Assembly (NCBI RefSeq): GCF_002252565.1
Contig: NZ_NPML01000019.1
Location: 372,001 to 436,000 of the forward strand
DNA: 64,000 nucleotides
From: Petroclostridium xylanilyticum
Lineage (GTDB): Bacteria; Bacillota; Clostridia; SK-Y3
Direction of reading: 5' to 3'
In this document: positions 44,252-53,090 of the stretch, piece after piece
Numbering within the stretch: position 1 is the first letter of the stretch
Layout of the letters: every line of letters starts with the position of its first letter
The notes under the pieces: model-generated
Database searches by the model: none
What the model saw: only the letters and a program-made list of their open reading frames with translations
Told to the model about the DNA's origin: nothing
Made by a program: the position numbers and the translations under genes

Positions 44252-45164
44252 AAAGACCCTTTTCAACCATATTTTTATACTGTAATTCCTGTTTTAACAA
44301 TCCCTTTTCCTTCATCCAATTCAATACATCTTGTACATCTTCTTCCTTGGGAAGCTTTGCGTTCTCATAATGAGGCAGTTGAAATATATCTTTCACTTCC
44401 GCTGGAAACTTTGCCTTTTCTATGGTTAACTCCACAAAAGATGCCGGGCTGCTGTTGATTAGTTCTACAGCCTTATTATATGCCTTGTAAATCTTCTTAA
44501 GTTCCTGTTTCTTTTGTCCTAATGCTTTACTGCTAAAAACCATCACACTGGGTGCCAGCCCTTGCTGGCTGCTGGCGGCAATGACTTTTGCACCTTTTGA
44601 CTGCGCAAGGGCAGCGAAAGGCTGTGGAAGACATGCCCCCTTAAGCTTTCCATTTTCCAGCATCTCCAGCCTTATTGGAATTTTGGGTACAGCCACTTTA
44701 TTTATTTCATTTTCTTTTATACTATTTTTCTCAAAAATTGAGTCTACAGTATACTCAATAACAGTATTGGTAGATAAACCGATATCGGCAGCTTTAAATT
44801 GTTGTATGCTGCTTATACCTGAATCTTTAGAGGCCAACAATATGTAATCTCCATCAGTTACCGAGGTTATCTTTACATCAAATCCTCCCTGTATGGAAAA
44901 GACAGCAGCAAGAATATCCGATACACATCCGTCTATTTTCCCTGCCTGTAAGGCAGTATCCCTTTCCACGGCACTCATAAATAACTGTACATCAACATCT
45001 ACATCCTGTTCATCAAACAGTCCTTTTTCTGCTGCAATAATAAAAGGCACTGAATTTACATCCGGCATTACACCGATAACAACTTCTTGTTTTTTGGATT
45101 GACCACAACTAGAAAAAGTTAATAATAGTATAAAAAATAGAATAATGGTAAGCAACCTTTTCAT
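44232..45164 (-). CDS. ABC transporter substrate-binding lipoprotein (NMT1/SsuA-like)
   Basis: 310 residues. Signal peptide with lipobox FSSC (cysteine about residue 19), followed by a type-II periplasmic-binding fold (VVIGVMPDVNSVPFIIAAEKGLFDEQDVDV). The GLFDEQ motif and PFIIA region are typical of NMT1/THI5-like and sulfonate-binding proteins. ATG 45164 is chosen over a TTG six bases upstream; AAGGAG precedes both. Ligand not identifiable; no thiamine riboswitch precedes the gene, which argues against a thiamine precursor. Confidence 0.83.
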   Translation of the reverse strand: MKRLLTIILFFILLLTFSSCGQSKKQEVVIGVMPDVNSVPFIIAAEKGLFDEQDVDVDVQLFMSAVERDTALQAGKIDGCVSDILAAVFSIQGGFDVKITSVTDGDYILLASKDSGISSIQQFKAADIGLSTNTVIEYTVDSIFEKNSIKENEINKVAVPKIPIRLEMLENGKLKGACLPQPFAALAQSKGAKVIAASSQQGLAPSVMVFSSKALGQKKQELKKIYKAYNKAVELINSSPASFVELTIEKAKFPAEVKDIFQLPHYENAKLPKEEDVQDVLNWMKEKGLLKQELQYKNMVEKGLYDDRGF

Positions 45165-45179
45165 ATACAATGCACTCCT

Positions 45180-45289
45180 TTATAAAATAACTCTCAGTTC
45201 ACAAATTTTATACCTGCGGAAAAATTACTGTTAACTGTAAACCATGAACTTAGTACTTTTATTAAGTTTAGACTAATCTCCACTCCTCA
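45180..45289. repeat. Decayed short repeats between the importer and ubiX
   Basis: Contains AGTTCACA and ACTGTTAACTGTAAACCATG segments, a worn form of the GTTCACAG hairpin, and CTCCACTCCTCACTATCCAC, a worn copy of the GTGGGGAGTG repeat. Confidence 0.5.
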
Positions 45290-45856
45290 CTATCCACTAT
45301 ATTGAACATAAAGCTCATGCTCGATTTCCAACTGGTCGAGAACCTTGCCTACTATAAAATTCACTATATCGTCTACAGTAGCAGGCCTAGTATAAAACGC
45401 CGGAATGGGGGGGATAATGATTGCACCTGCTTGTGCAACGTGCAGCATGTTATTTAAATGAATGGTACTTAGTGGTGTTTCCCTCGGCACCAAAATTAAT
45501 TTACGCCTTTCTTTAATTGTAACATCTGCTGCCCTTTGCAGCAAGTTGGAAGAGATACCGTTTGCAATGCTTGCCAGTGTACCCATACTGCATGGAATGA
45601 TAATCATGCCATGAGTCTTCACTGAGCCGCTGGCAATCGGAGCGGCAATATTATCTATATCATAAATACTAAGTCCGGGTTGCTTCTTTATTTCTGATAA
45701 TCCCAATTCATCCTGAAGCACTTTGCATCCGGCACCGGTAATAATCAAATCTACTTTACACTCTTTATGCAGGAGTTCTTCAACCAACCGATGCCCCAAA
45801 ACAGCACCACTGGCTCCAGTTATCCCTACTACGTAACGTCTATGATTCCCGTTCAA
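45290..45856 (-). CDS. ubiX: Flavin prenyltransferase UbiX
   Basis: 188 residues. FMN-binding N-terminus VVGITGASGAVLGHRLVEEL and the conserved IIPCSMGTLASIANGI, LILVPRETPLSTIHLNNML and IIPPIPAFYTRP segments. It adds a dimethylallyl group to FMN to make prenyl-FMN, the cofactor of the UbiD decarboxylase encoded at 48578. Start is TTG 45856 with AGAAGGA upstream. Together with ubiD, ubiA and the prenyl synthase it fits quinone synthesis, most likely the decarboxylation step of a (demethyl)menaquinone pathway; other UbiD substrates are possible. Confidence 0.9.
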   Translation of the reverse strand: MNGNHRRYVVGITGASGAVLGHRLVEELLHKECKVDLIITGAGCKVLQDELGLSEIKKQPGLSIYDIDNIAAPIASGSVKTHGMIIIPCSMGTLASIANGISSNLLQRAADVTIKERRKLILVPRETPLSTIHLNNMLHVAQAGAIIIPPIPAFYTRPATVDDIVNFIVGKVLDQLEIEHELYVQYSG

Positions 45857-46059
45857 TTTTAATCCTTCTTTCTGCCATAAAACTTACCTAGTCCATCATA
45901 CATTAATTCTATTCCGATTTCCAGTACTATTTCATTTTTTAATTTTAGTTTTTGGAACATCTTATCCTGATTCAGAATAACATAGCTAGTGTAGAAATAA
46001 ACTTTATTAGCTATTGTACGGAATTTAGCTTTTATAAAATGGGAAAGGAGCAAGATGTT

Positions 46060-46893
46060 ATGTCAGAATCAGAAGTTAAAAGCATAGAAAACTACTTTAT
46101 ACCCGGGCTGTTTTTCTTTGCAATCATTCTGCTGTTCGTCGGCAAAAGCACTTATGCATACGCCGTGAAGGGTTCAGATAAGAATGTAGAGAAAGAAGTA
46201 GAAAAACCTATTGAAAAAGATATAGATATAGATACAGATAAAGATAGAGATAAAGAAATTAGAATACAACCGGAAGTAAAAAAGGATATAGTGCAAGCTG
46301 AAGAAATTACTGCACAAATCATTGAAAGAAGGATAAGAAGACGGGGGCTTGATATTAGTTATCCTCAAATCGCTGGATTAAAAGATTCAGAAATCCAGGA
46401 TAAAATAAATGGATTGATTGTAGATCAGGTACAGCAGTTGGTCTATGATCAGATAAGAAATGCGTCGGAAATCAAGGGAGGCTATAAGGTAAAACTTAAC
46501 CAAAAAGGTATACTGAGCCTGGTATTGGAACAATATTCATATGCGACAGGAGCGGCTCATGGCACAACTCAAATGAAGTCTGTGACAGTTGATCTGGAAA
46601 CAGCTAAAGTATATGAGTTGAAAGATTTATTTGACCCGAACAGCAACTATATAGAAAGAATTAATAGGACCATCAAGAAGGAAATAAGAGAAAAGAATAT
46701 TCCATTGCTGGTAGATTTTCAAGGCATCAAAGATAACCAAAAATTCTATTTAACAGAAAAAGATATAGTTCTTTATTATCAATTATATGAATATACCCCT
46801 TATGCGTACGGAATTCCAGAATTCAACATTTCCTTTGCCTCCATATCAGACACCTTTGCTGCAAATGGTCCTTTAGCAAGATTTCGAACATAA
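46060..46893 (+). CDS. Exported DUF3298-domain protein with charged linker
   Basis: 277 residues. A membrane helix (IPGLFFFAIILLFVGKSTYAYA) near residues 14-36 is followed by a 50-residue Lys/Glu/Asp-rich linker (VEKEVEKPIEKDIDIDTDKD) and then a domain with LDISYPQIAGL, YATGAAHGTTQMKSVTVDL and a C-terminal YTPYAYGIPEFNISF, matching the DUF3298 pattern of cell-envelope proteins such as PdaC and RsiV. Function unknown; probable extracytoplasmic anchored protein. The frame extends to 45952, but ATG 46060 with AAAGGAG is chosen. It ends at a bidirectional terminator. Confidence 0.7.
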   Translation: MSESEVKSIENYFIPGLFFFAIILLFVGKSTYAYAVKGSDKNVEKEVEKPIEKDIDIDTDKDRDKEIRIQPEVKKDIVQAEEITAQIIERRIRRRGLDISYPQIAGLKDSEIQDKINGLIVDQVQQLVYDQIRNASEIKGGYKVKLNQKGILSLVLEQYSYATGAAHGTTQMKSVTVDLETAKVYELKDLFDPNSNYIERINRTIKKEIREKNIPLLVDFQGIKDNQKFYLTEKDIVLYYQLYEYTPYAYGIPEFNISFASISDTFAANGPLARFRT

Positions 46894-46910
46894 TATGTGA
46901 TAAAACAAAA

Positions 46911-46931
46911 GCAACCGGAAAATCCGGTTGC
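46911..46931. terminator. Bidirectional terminator between convergent genes
   Basis: GCAACCGGA (46911-46919) pairs with TCCGGTTGC (46923-46931). The plus strand continues TTGCTTGTTTTT and the minus strand TTTTGTTTTATC, so it can end both the DUF3298 and the zinc-ribbon transcripts. Confidence 0.8.
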
Positions 46932-46941
46932 TTGCTTGTTT

Positions 46942-47148
46942 TTAGTATCTTGATATTCTTGGGCTATTAAACGCACCGCTACGATTGTTACCAAAAGGTC
47001 TTCTACTTTGAGCTTTCTTTGTCGCTCTACAGTCTCTACATCTTGTAGGCTGATTTGTAAAACCCTTTTCAGCGTAAAATTGCTGTTCACCTTCTGTGAA
47101 AACAAATTCGCTTCCGCAATCCTTACATGTCAAATTGATATCTGCCAT
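46942..47148 (-). CDS. Small zinc-ribbon protein
   Basis: 68 residues with two CxxC pairs: C8/C11 and C37/C40 (LTCKDCGSEF and RCRDCRATKK), separated by FTEGEQQFYAEKGFTNQPT. This is the probable zinc-ribbon (zf-trcl) family of small clostridial proteins. The C-terminal 25 residues are basic and disordered, suggesting nucleic acid binding. GGAGGTATGTATA is its ribosome region. Role unknown. Confidence 0.78.
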   Translation of the reverse strand: MADINLTCKDCGSEFVFTEGEQQFYAEKGFTNQPTRCRDCRATKKAQSRRPFGNNRSGAFNSPRISRY

Positions 47149-47588
47149 TATACATACCTCCTTTTTTAAAGACTTGGACCTTCTTATTGTAAAATAGTAT
47201 GTTTCATTATGACTCCAAGCAAAAAGGAGATATAATATATACTTATTTACTATAGAAAGACTCGCACATTTAATATATCATAGCATTATATGTTTGTCAA
47301 TGAAAATATTTTCTATTTTTTTCTATTCACAAAAAATTTTTATCATATTAACTGCCACGCCGGGCGCACCCGGCACAAATAATGATGAAAATATGCTTGA
47401 TTGCTCAGGGCTTCGACATGGGGACGGTTCCTCAGTCGCATGAAAAGCGCATTCGACAGACGAACCGTCCCCATGTCGAAGCCCTTCTTCCTGCTAAAAC
47501 GGATTTTTTTGTGCTTTCGGTTTTACTCCCCACTGTCCACTCCCCACTATTTTCATACTATTAGTTTTCAAATATTTATATAATACTG
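47149..47588. other. Intergenic region with palindromic repeat
   Basis: 440 bp without a supported gene; roughly half is AT-rich leader of the zinc-ribbon gene and the rest is repeat copy 2. Two 60-codon frames here are inside the repeat and are not genes. Confidence 0.65.
47343..47572 (-). repeat. Palindromic repeat unit, copy 2 (inverse of 11569-11800)
   Basis: Same blocks as copy 1 on the opposite strand. The central hairpin is better kept here: 23-nt arms at 47408-47430 and 47462-47484 are perfect inverses (GGGCTTCGACATGGGGACGG...). The core GGGGACGG is also the core of the RAYT element ends, so the hairpins may be non-autonomous substrates of that transposase type. Confidence 0.85.
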
Positions 47589-48488
47589 TCAGCCAAAAAT
47601 AACATCAATAAATACTCCTATTAAAATCACAATACCTACCAATTCATTCACATTATATGAGGCAATTTGGACATTTGTAAGGTTTTCAGGCGATACAATC
47701 CTGTGCTCATAAATTAACATGGCTGTTACGATGGCAACAGCTATATAGTAAGCCCAACCCATTGTATAAAACAGAGGCACTATACACAGTAAAATAAGCG
47801 CAGCCAAATGGCATAGCGCAGAAATTTTCAAAGCCCCTTTTATACCAAAACGAGCCGGAACGGAATGAATTCCATGCCTGGTATCAAATTCATAATCCAG
47901 TGTCCCATAGATAATATCAAAACCAGCTACCCATAAAGCAACTACAGCCCAAAATATGAACGGCGTAATAATTTCAGGAAAAATTAATTGTCCTTTGACT
48001 GCAAGCCAACCGCCCATAGGCGCTCCCCCTACAGCTGCTCCCAGGACAAAGTGGCAAAGCCAGGTAAACCGCTTTGTATAAGAATATATAATAAATAAAA
48101 ATAACGGTATAGGTAGTAAGTATACGCAGATAGGGTTAAGCATAAACGCTGAAACAATAAACAATATAAAGCAGCCTATGATAAATAACAGCACTTCCCA
48201 TTTTTTTAATATTCCCCTGGGAATATGCCGGACCGCTGTCCTTGGGTTTGCCGCATCTATATCGCTATCCACCAGACGATTCAAGGCATTTGCCCCGTTC
48301 CTGGCTCCCAGCAGGGCAAGTAATATCCATATTAATTTTGAAATTGACGGTATCCCATCCTGTGCCACCAATACCCCTATAAAAACAAAAGGCAGGGCAA
48401 ACAGGGTATGCCGGAAAATTACCATGTCACTGAAATGTTTAACTTTTGTTATTATCTTACTACCATACTGTAATATTCCCACATCCAT
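47589..48488 (-). CDS. ubiA: UbiA-family aromatic prenyltransferase
   Basis: 299 residues, about eight membrane helices. The Mg-diphosphate motifs are NRLVDSDIDAANPRT and, later, DYEFDTRHGIHS (second Asp-rich). It attaches a polyprenyl chain to an aromatic ring precursor in quinone synthesis. Order of the leftward operon is prenyl diphosphate synthase, UbiD, UbiA; this corresponds to mqnP/mqnL in the futalosine pathway or to the dmkA/dmkB pair of Listeria-type EET loci. The substrate ring cannot be told from the sequence. AAAGGAGATATGG provides the start. Confidence 0.86.
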   Translation of the reverse strand: MDVGILQYGSKIITKVKHFSDMVIFRHTLFALPFVFIGVLVAQDGIPSISKLIWILLALLGARNGANALNRLVDSDIDAANPRTAVRHIPRGILKKWEVLLFIIGCFILFIVSAFMLNPICVYLLPIPLFLFIIYSYTKRFTWLCHFVLGAAVGGAPMGGWLAVKGQLIFPEIITPFIFWAVVALWVAGFDIIYGTLDYEFDTRHGIHSVPARFGIKGALKISALCHLAALILLCIVPLFYTMGWAYYIAVAIVTAMLIYEHRIVSPENLTNVQIASYNVNELVGIVILIGVFIDVIFG

Positions 48489-48577
48489 ATCTCCTTTAAT
48501 TTTTGCATTTCACTTCCCATAGGGCCACCCCTACATAAAACTAATTCTGCATTATGCATTCTCAATTTTCAATTGAA

Positions 48578-50017
48578 TTAGTCTATCTCATACTCTTTCC
48601 ACTTTTTATCCACCAATTCCTTGATCTCTTTACTCATCTCTACATCCTCCGGCCACTCGCGATTGTGTCCTTCTTCCGGCCATTTTTTTGTGGCATCTAT
48701 TCCCATTTTATGTCCGTAATGAGGCAGAGGTGATGAATGGTCTAAAGCATCGAGCGGTCCATCTACAATGAGCACGTCTCTTTTCGCATCTATATTGTTA
48801 AAAACCTTCCAGGCAACCGTGGATAGGTCGTGAGGATTTACGGTATGGTCTACTACAATAACCATTTTTGTAAACATCATCTGCCCCATGCCCCAGACAG
48901 TATTCATTATCTTCTTTGCATGCCCGGGATAGCTTTTTTTGATAGAAATAATGACACAGTTATGAAAAACACCTTCCAACGGCATGTTAATATCCACGAT
49001 TTCCGGATTTTGCATCTGCAAAACCGGAAGGAAAATCCGCTCAGTCGCCTTGGCTATATAACAGTCTTCCATGGGAGGTTTTCCCACGATCGTGGCAGGA
49101 TATATCGGATTCTTCTTATGGGTGATACATGTCACATGAAAAACAGGGTATTTATCCTTTAAGGAATAATATCCTGTGTGGTCCCCAAAAGGCCCTTCCA
49201 CCCTCAATTCATTCAGGTCTACATAACCCTCCAGAACGAATTCTGCATGAGCGGGTACTTCAATATCATTTGTGATGCATTTTACTACTTCCACCGGCTT
49301 CTTTCTTAAAAATCCGGCAAACAAGTATTCACTGATTTCTTTAGGCAATGGCGCTGTAGCAGAATATATAACGGCAGGGTCCGCCCCTATCGCTACCGAA
49401 ACAGGCATCCTGTTTCCCTTTTCTTTATAACGGTTGAAATTTTCCCGGCCATCTTTATGCAGGTGCCAGTGCATTCCGGTAGTTTTTTGATCATAAACCT
49501 GCATCCTGTACATTCCCATATTGATATTTCCACTCTCAGGGTCCCTGGTAAATACAAGAGGCAATGTAATAAACCGGCCGCCGTCCCCCGGCCAACATTT
49601 CAAAACAGGAAGGGTATCCAGGTTAGGTTCCTCCACAACCTCCTGGCAGGGCGCCTTGCTTACCTTCTTAGGAAAAATATTTACCAGTTGCAGCAATTTA
49701 GGAGCAGCTTTTACTTTATTGACAAAGCCTATATAGTTTGAAGGTTTTATCAATTCCCGAATTTCCTGTGCGATATCATCAAGATTATTTACACCCAGGG
49801 CAAGATTCATTCTTTCATAAGAACCCATCGCATTCATTAATACAGGGTACTTTGAACCTTTTACCTTTTCAAACAGTAAAGCCGGTCCTCCTTTTTTGCA
49901 AACTCTATCTGTAATTTCTGTAATTTCCAACTCAGCATCTACTTCTACCTTTATCCTCTTTAATAAACCCTTTTTTTCAAGAATTTGAACAAATTCCTGA
50001 AGATCTTTATATGACAT
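48578..50017 (-). CDS. ubiD: UbiD-family prenyl-FMN-dependent decarboxylase
   Basis: 479 residues. UbiD signatures: NINMGMYRMQVYD, HAEFVLEGYVDLNELRVEGP with the conserved Glu-Arg-Glu acid/base network, FGDHTGYYSLKDKYP, and VDHTVNPHDLSTVAWKVFNN. It decarboxylates an aromatic acid during quinone head-group synthesis and needs the cofactor made by UbiX. ATG 50017 is preceded by GGAGGG with 7 nt spacing; the frame opens at 50044, overlapping the prenyl synthase gene, and the coupled arrangement favours one operon. Confidence 0.9.
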   Translation of the reverse strand: MSYKDLQEFVQILEKKGLLKRIKVEVDAELEITEITDRVCKKGGPALLFEKVKGSKYPVLMNAMGSYERMNLALGVNNLDDIAQEIRELIKPSNYIGFVNKVKAAPKLLQLVNIFPKKVSKAPCQEVVEEPNLDTLPVLKCWPGDGGRFITLPLVFTRDPESGNINMGMYRMQVYDQKTTGMHWHLHKDGRENFNRYKEKGNRMPVSVAIGADPAVIYSATAPLPKEISEYLFAGFLRKKPVEVVKCITNDIEVPAHAEFVLEGYVDLNELRVEGPFGDHTGYYSLKDKYPVFHVTCITHKKNPIYPATIVGKPPMEDCYIAKATERIFLPVLQMQNPEIVDINMPLEGVFHNCVIISIKKSYPGHAKKIMNTVWGMGQMMFTKMVIVVDHTVNPHDLSTVAWKVFNNIDAKRDVLIVDGPLDALDHSSPLPHYGHKMGIDATKKWPEEGHNREWPEDVEMSKEIKELVDKKWKEYEID

Positions 50018-50036
50018 TGATAAGCCCTCCAGTAAT

Positions 50037-51005
50037 TCAAGCATTCCTATTAATTAACCTATCCAACACATCCTGCATAATATCCCGGCTTGCTCCTTCT
50101 GGTAATGCTTTTAAATTGCGCTGTGCTTTATCAAGATATTTTTTTGCCAGCTTTCGTGCATAATCTACGCCTCCCGATTGAAAGGCAATATTGGAAATCT
50201 GTATGAATGTCTCGTCAGTATGCTGCTCTTTTAAAAGATATTCTTTCAGCATTTTGCTATAATCCCCGTTTTGCAGCGCATATATGATAGGTAATGTATA
50301 AATCCCCTGGGTATAATCGTTACTTGCCGGTTTACCCATTAAAACATTTTCACCGGTAAAATCCAAGATATCGTCAGTAATCTGAAACGCCATTCCCATA
50401 TTCATTCCAAAATTCGCTAAAGCATTAACCAGTTTTCTATTACATTTTGCCTCATAAGCTCCAATATAGCAGCTTACGCTAAATAGAATGGCTGTTTTAG
50501 CAGCTATCCTTTTAAGGTAGCCAATCACACTTAAATCAGTTCTATATCTATAGTGGTACTGCTGGATTTCGCCCTCACATACCACCCTGATTGCACGGGC
50601 CAATTTTTTTGTATTTTCTATATCATTATAGCCTGAAATCAACAAAAATGCTTTGCAAAACAAAAAGTCCCCTGTAAATACCGCAATGTCCTTTCCCCAT
50701 TTGGACTGTATGGTTGGAGAACCTCTGCGCAGATGTGCATCGTCAATAATATCATCATGTATCAATGTTGCCATATGCAGGATCTCAATTGCTGCAGCTA
50801 AAGGAATAATCTTTTTTCTATCGTACTCTCCCTGCATAGCAGAAAGTACCATGAGTAACGGCCTTAATCTTTTTCCACCTGACTTTAATAAATCCTGAGT
50901 AGCTTTGGTAACTAAAGGCTGCTTGGACCGAATGCTGCGAAGCAGTGTCTCCTCTATTAAGTTCATTTCTTCTATTATTTGCGGATAGTTGGATAATATA
51001 TTCAT
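50037..51005 (-). CDS. hepT: Long-chain polyprenyl diphosphate synthase
   Basis: 322 residues of the trans-prenyltransferase family. First Asp-rich motif LIHDDIIDDAHLRRG and second ITDDILDFTGE, with GGKRLRPLLMVLSAM near the N-terminus. It makes the C35-C45 side chain of menaquinone (heptaprenyl-type). It starts the hepT-ubiD-ubiA operon. The equivalent gene in the Listeria EET locus is dmkB. Chain length cannot be read without modelling. Confidence 0.88.
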   Translation of the reverse strand: MNILSNYPQIIEEMNLIEETLLRSIRSKQPLVTKATQDLLKSGGKRLRPLLMVLSAMQGEYDRKKIIPLAAAIEILHMATLIHDDIIDDAHLRRGSPTIQSKWGKDIAVFTGDFLFCKAFLLISGYNDIENTKKLARAIRVVCEGEIQQYHYRYRTDLSVIGYLKRIAAKTAILFSVSCYIGAYEAKCNRKLVNALANFGMNMGMAFQITDDILDFTGENVLMGKPASNDYTQGIYTLPIIYALQNGDYSKMLKEYLLKEQHTDETFIQISNIAFQSGGVDYARKLAKKYLDKAQRNLKALPEGASRDIMQDVLDRLINRNA

Positions 51006-51054
51006 AACTCACCTACATATCTATGTAAATTGCACTTAATACATTACATCATAC

Positions 51055-51149
51055 GGGCGTATATTTTATTTTTGAAAAATATTATTCTAGGCTCTAAGCC
51101 TTTTCGCAACGTTCTTTCCATAATATTCTTCAAAAATATTAAATGCGCC
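51055..51149. repeat. 95-bp MITE with 10-bp target duplication
   Basis: Flanked on both sides by TACATCATAC (51045-51054 and 51150-51159). Inverted arms run from GGGCGTATATTTTATTTT inward and from ATGCGCC outward, meeting around ACGTTCTTTCCATAA. A relative with the same centre (ACGTTCTTTCCATAA) and GGTGCATTT ends lies at 56971-57058. The right duplication overlaps the apbE stop codon. Confidence 0.75.
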
Positions 51150-51158
51150 TACATCATA

Positions 51159-52253
51159 CTATTTTAGTTGATATTCTTTATCGGTTATTCTTATTTTCCC
51201 TTCCAATCCCTTTGTTATCCGTACCTGCTTATACTGATTAATGGTGATAGCTTCAATTCCCGGCTGTGATTCAATAAGCTGCAGCCCTTTTTCCTCCCCC
51301 AATAGAAATAGGCTGGTGGATAGCGCATCAGCGTCTGTAGAGTTATCAGCAATAATTGTAGCACTTACCAAACCACTTGCAGAAGGGTATCCGGTATAGG
51401 GGCTTAGAATGTGATGATACAGTTTTCCGTCTTTTTCAAAATTTCTTTCATAAGGGCCTGAAGTTACAACCGCCTTATCCGAGACTTCTACTATCGCCAT
51501 ATATAAGCCCCTGCCTTTAAAGGGATCCTGAATACCTATCTTCCAGTCCTGTTCCCTAGGAACTTTTTTACCCCTGATCCAGGAAGTAATATATTCCATC
51601 AATCCGATCTTTTTCTTCCCCAGGACTATTACATTTCCACCTAGATCTGCATAGGCCCTTTTAATTCCATGTTCCCTTAAAACTCTAATTACTTCATCGG
51701 CAGCATATCCCTTTGCAATTCCACCGAGGTCAATGCCGGCTCCTTCCTGTAATAATTTAATAGTCCCCTGCTTCTCATCTATCTGCACTTTTTGGTATCC
51801 TATCTTTTTGATTGCCTCATTAACTTGTTGAGGCTCAGGTACCCTCGGGCGCTCGGTATTGATTGCCCATAAGTCTACCAGGGGCTTAATGGTGATATCA
51901 AAATTTCCTCCTGTAAGCCGGGAATAATATAATCCTCTCTTCACAACCTGAAGGGTATCCGGCTTAACTTTTACAGCTTCTTTAGATCCGCTGTGATTCA
52001 CATTCCATACATCGCTGCCCTCTATGTAAGCGCTCATCCTATTCTCTATCTCTTGAATCCTGTCCATAGCTGCCTCTACGGCTTTCTCCGAATTGTTCCC
52101 AAATGCTTTGATACTTATCACTGTTGATAGCGCGAAATTTGTCTTAGAAAATGATTTTTCTTCTAAGGGATTAACCAGGGTAAATCCTGAAAAAATAATA
52201 GCAATGAACAATATTGTTAATATCGGCTTTAAATGTCTCAAAATAAATTTCAC
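51159..52253 (-). CDS. apbE: FAD:protein FMN transferase (ApbE family)
   Basis: 364 residues. N-terminal membrane anchor or signal (ILTILFIAIIFSGFTLVNP), then the ApbE fold with AGIDLGGIAKGYAADEV, KRAYADLGGNVIVLG, and the metal-binding DADALSTSLFLLG. It transfers FMN from FAD onto threonine in the S/T-G-A-T motif of exported flavoproteins. Two such targets are encoded next to it (52449 and 54249). In Listeria the equivalent EET gene is fmnB. Start GTG 52253 follows GGGGG with 8 nt spacing; a longer TTG-started frame to 52295 is less likely. Confidence 0.9.
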   Translation of the reverse strand: MKFILRHLKPILTILFIAIIFSGFTLVNPLEEKSFSKTNFALSTVISIKAFGNNSEKAVEAAMDRIQEIENRMSAYIEGSDVWNVNHSGSKEAVKVKPDTLQVVKRGLYYSRLTGGNFDITIKPLVDLWAINTERPRVPEPQQVNEAIKKIGYQKVQIDEKQGTIKLLQEGAGIDLGGIAKGYAADEVIRVLREHGIKRAYADLGGNVIVLGKKKIGLMEYITSWIRGKKVPREQDWKIGIQDPFKGRGLYMAIVEVSDKAVVTSGPYERNFEKDGKLYHHILSPYTGYPSASGLVSATIIADNSTDADALSTSLFLLGEEKGLQLIESQPGIEAITINQYKQVRITKGLEGKIRITDKEYQLK

Positions 52254-52400
52254 GTAAGCTTCCCCCAGATCTAAGTTTATGATTTTACAGTGCAAACAAA
52301 TATTATAAACCTAACAACTGTAAAACTCACCTGTTTGTAAATTATCCGTTAAAATAATAGCACATAAAACACTTTATTTAAAGTATTATCTTCATAAAAA

Positions 52401-52438
52401 ATATAACAGGGATATGTTTTCGATCATCCCTGTTATAT
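52401..52438 (-). terminator. Terminator after the small FMN-binding lipoprotein gene
   Basis: Perfect 12-bp stem ATATAACAGGGA (52401-52412) with TCCCTGTTATAT (52427-52438), followed on the minus strand by TTTTTTATG. It lies 11 bp past the stop codon. Confidence 0.8.
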
Positions 52439-52448
52439 TTAAGTATCA

Positions 52449-52937
52449 TTATTTTGCTGCCTGTTGCCTGATTTTTCCTATGATTTCCTGAAATGCGTTA
52501 TAAGTAGTTGTTGCACCTGAAATTTTATCAACTTTTGAAGCATCCTGGACTTCTATAAACTTTTTTGGATATGTTTGAACTGCTTCCACTCCTTGTGGAT
52601 ATTTGTACTGCGTTAAGTCCACCTTTTCACCCTCGCTGTCATATTTTGTAAATTCCATGACAGTAAATTTACCATCTTTAATAGTGACTTTGCCTTTATA
52701 CCATCCTTTTTCACTGCGGGTAGACTCAGCCTCGTAAGTACCATCCTTTAAACCTTGAGCAGTTCCGGCAGCCGGTGGTACCGGTGTTGGCGATGCTGTC
52801 GGTGATGGTACCGGTGTTGGCGATGCTGCCGGAGTTGGCGATGGTGCTGGCGAAGGTTGTGTACCTGCCCTTGCGCAACCAATTACTGTACCAACAATTA
52901 GTAATGTACATAGCATGATTACGAATAGTTTCTTCAT
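52449..52937 (-). CDS. FMN-binding lipoprotein with Pro-rich stalk
   Basis: 162 residues: a signal peptide with lipobox VIGC (cysteine at about 21), a stalk of Ser/Pro/Thr/Ala repeats (SPAPSPTPAASPTPVPSPTA) and one FMN-binding domain with the ApbE acceptor motif SGATTT (VDKISGATTTYNAF) near residue 140. It would hold covalent FMN outside the membrane. The stalk is encoded by a 30-bp direct repeat (52777-52806 and 52807-52836), so its length can vary by slippage. It sits beside apbE and the FMN lipoprotein at 54249. Confidence 0.88.
   Translation of the reverse strand: MKKLFVIMLCTLLIVGTVIGCARAGTQPSPAPSPTPAASPTPVPSPTASPTPVPPAAGTAQGLKDGTYEAESTRSEKGWYKGKVTIKDGKFTVMEFTKYDSEGEKVDLTQYKYPQGVEAVQTYPKKFIEVQDASKVDKISGATTTYNAFQEIIGKIRQQAAK
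52764..52860. repeat. 30-bp direct repeat coding the Pro-rich stalk
   Basis: Two consecutive 30-bp copies starting GGTACCGGTGTTGGCGATGC, followed by a partial third copy. They encode SPTPVPSPTASPTPV-type units within the lipoprotein. Confidence 0.8.
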
Positions 52938-53090
52938 ACTCTCACCTCTCTATTTATAGATTTTGGGCTATTAGCAGTTGATTAGTACTGCATGCTAATA
53001 ACTTGTGCTAATTTCATAGATAAGTATTTACTTTTTTAGAAGTTTATATGCATCATTTTACCTCATGCTGCTTTTTTATACTCTGCGTAG

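Noticed and set aside
44232-45289. Thiamine (TPP) riboswitch before the NMT1-like importer
   Set aside because: The conserved CTGAGA and ACCTGA motifs are absent, so the importer is not assigned to thiamine precursors.
45859-46053. Leftward 64-codon frame directly before ubiX
   Set aside because: It has no ribosome site or recognisable family, overlaps the DUF3298 gene's upstream part and seems to be a by-product of the ubiX leader.
47382-47583. Two 60-codon plus-strand frames
   Set aside because: They are translations of repeat copy 2 and match the shadows in copy 1.
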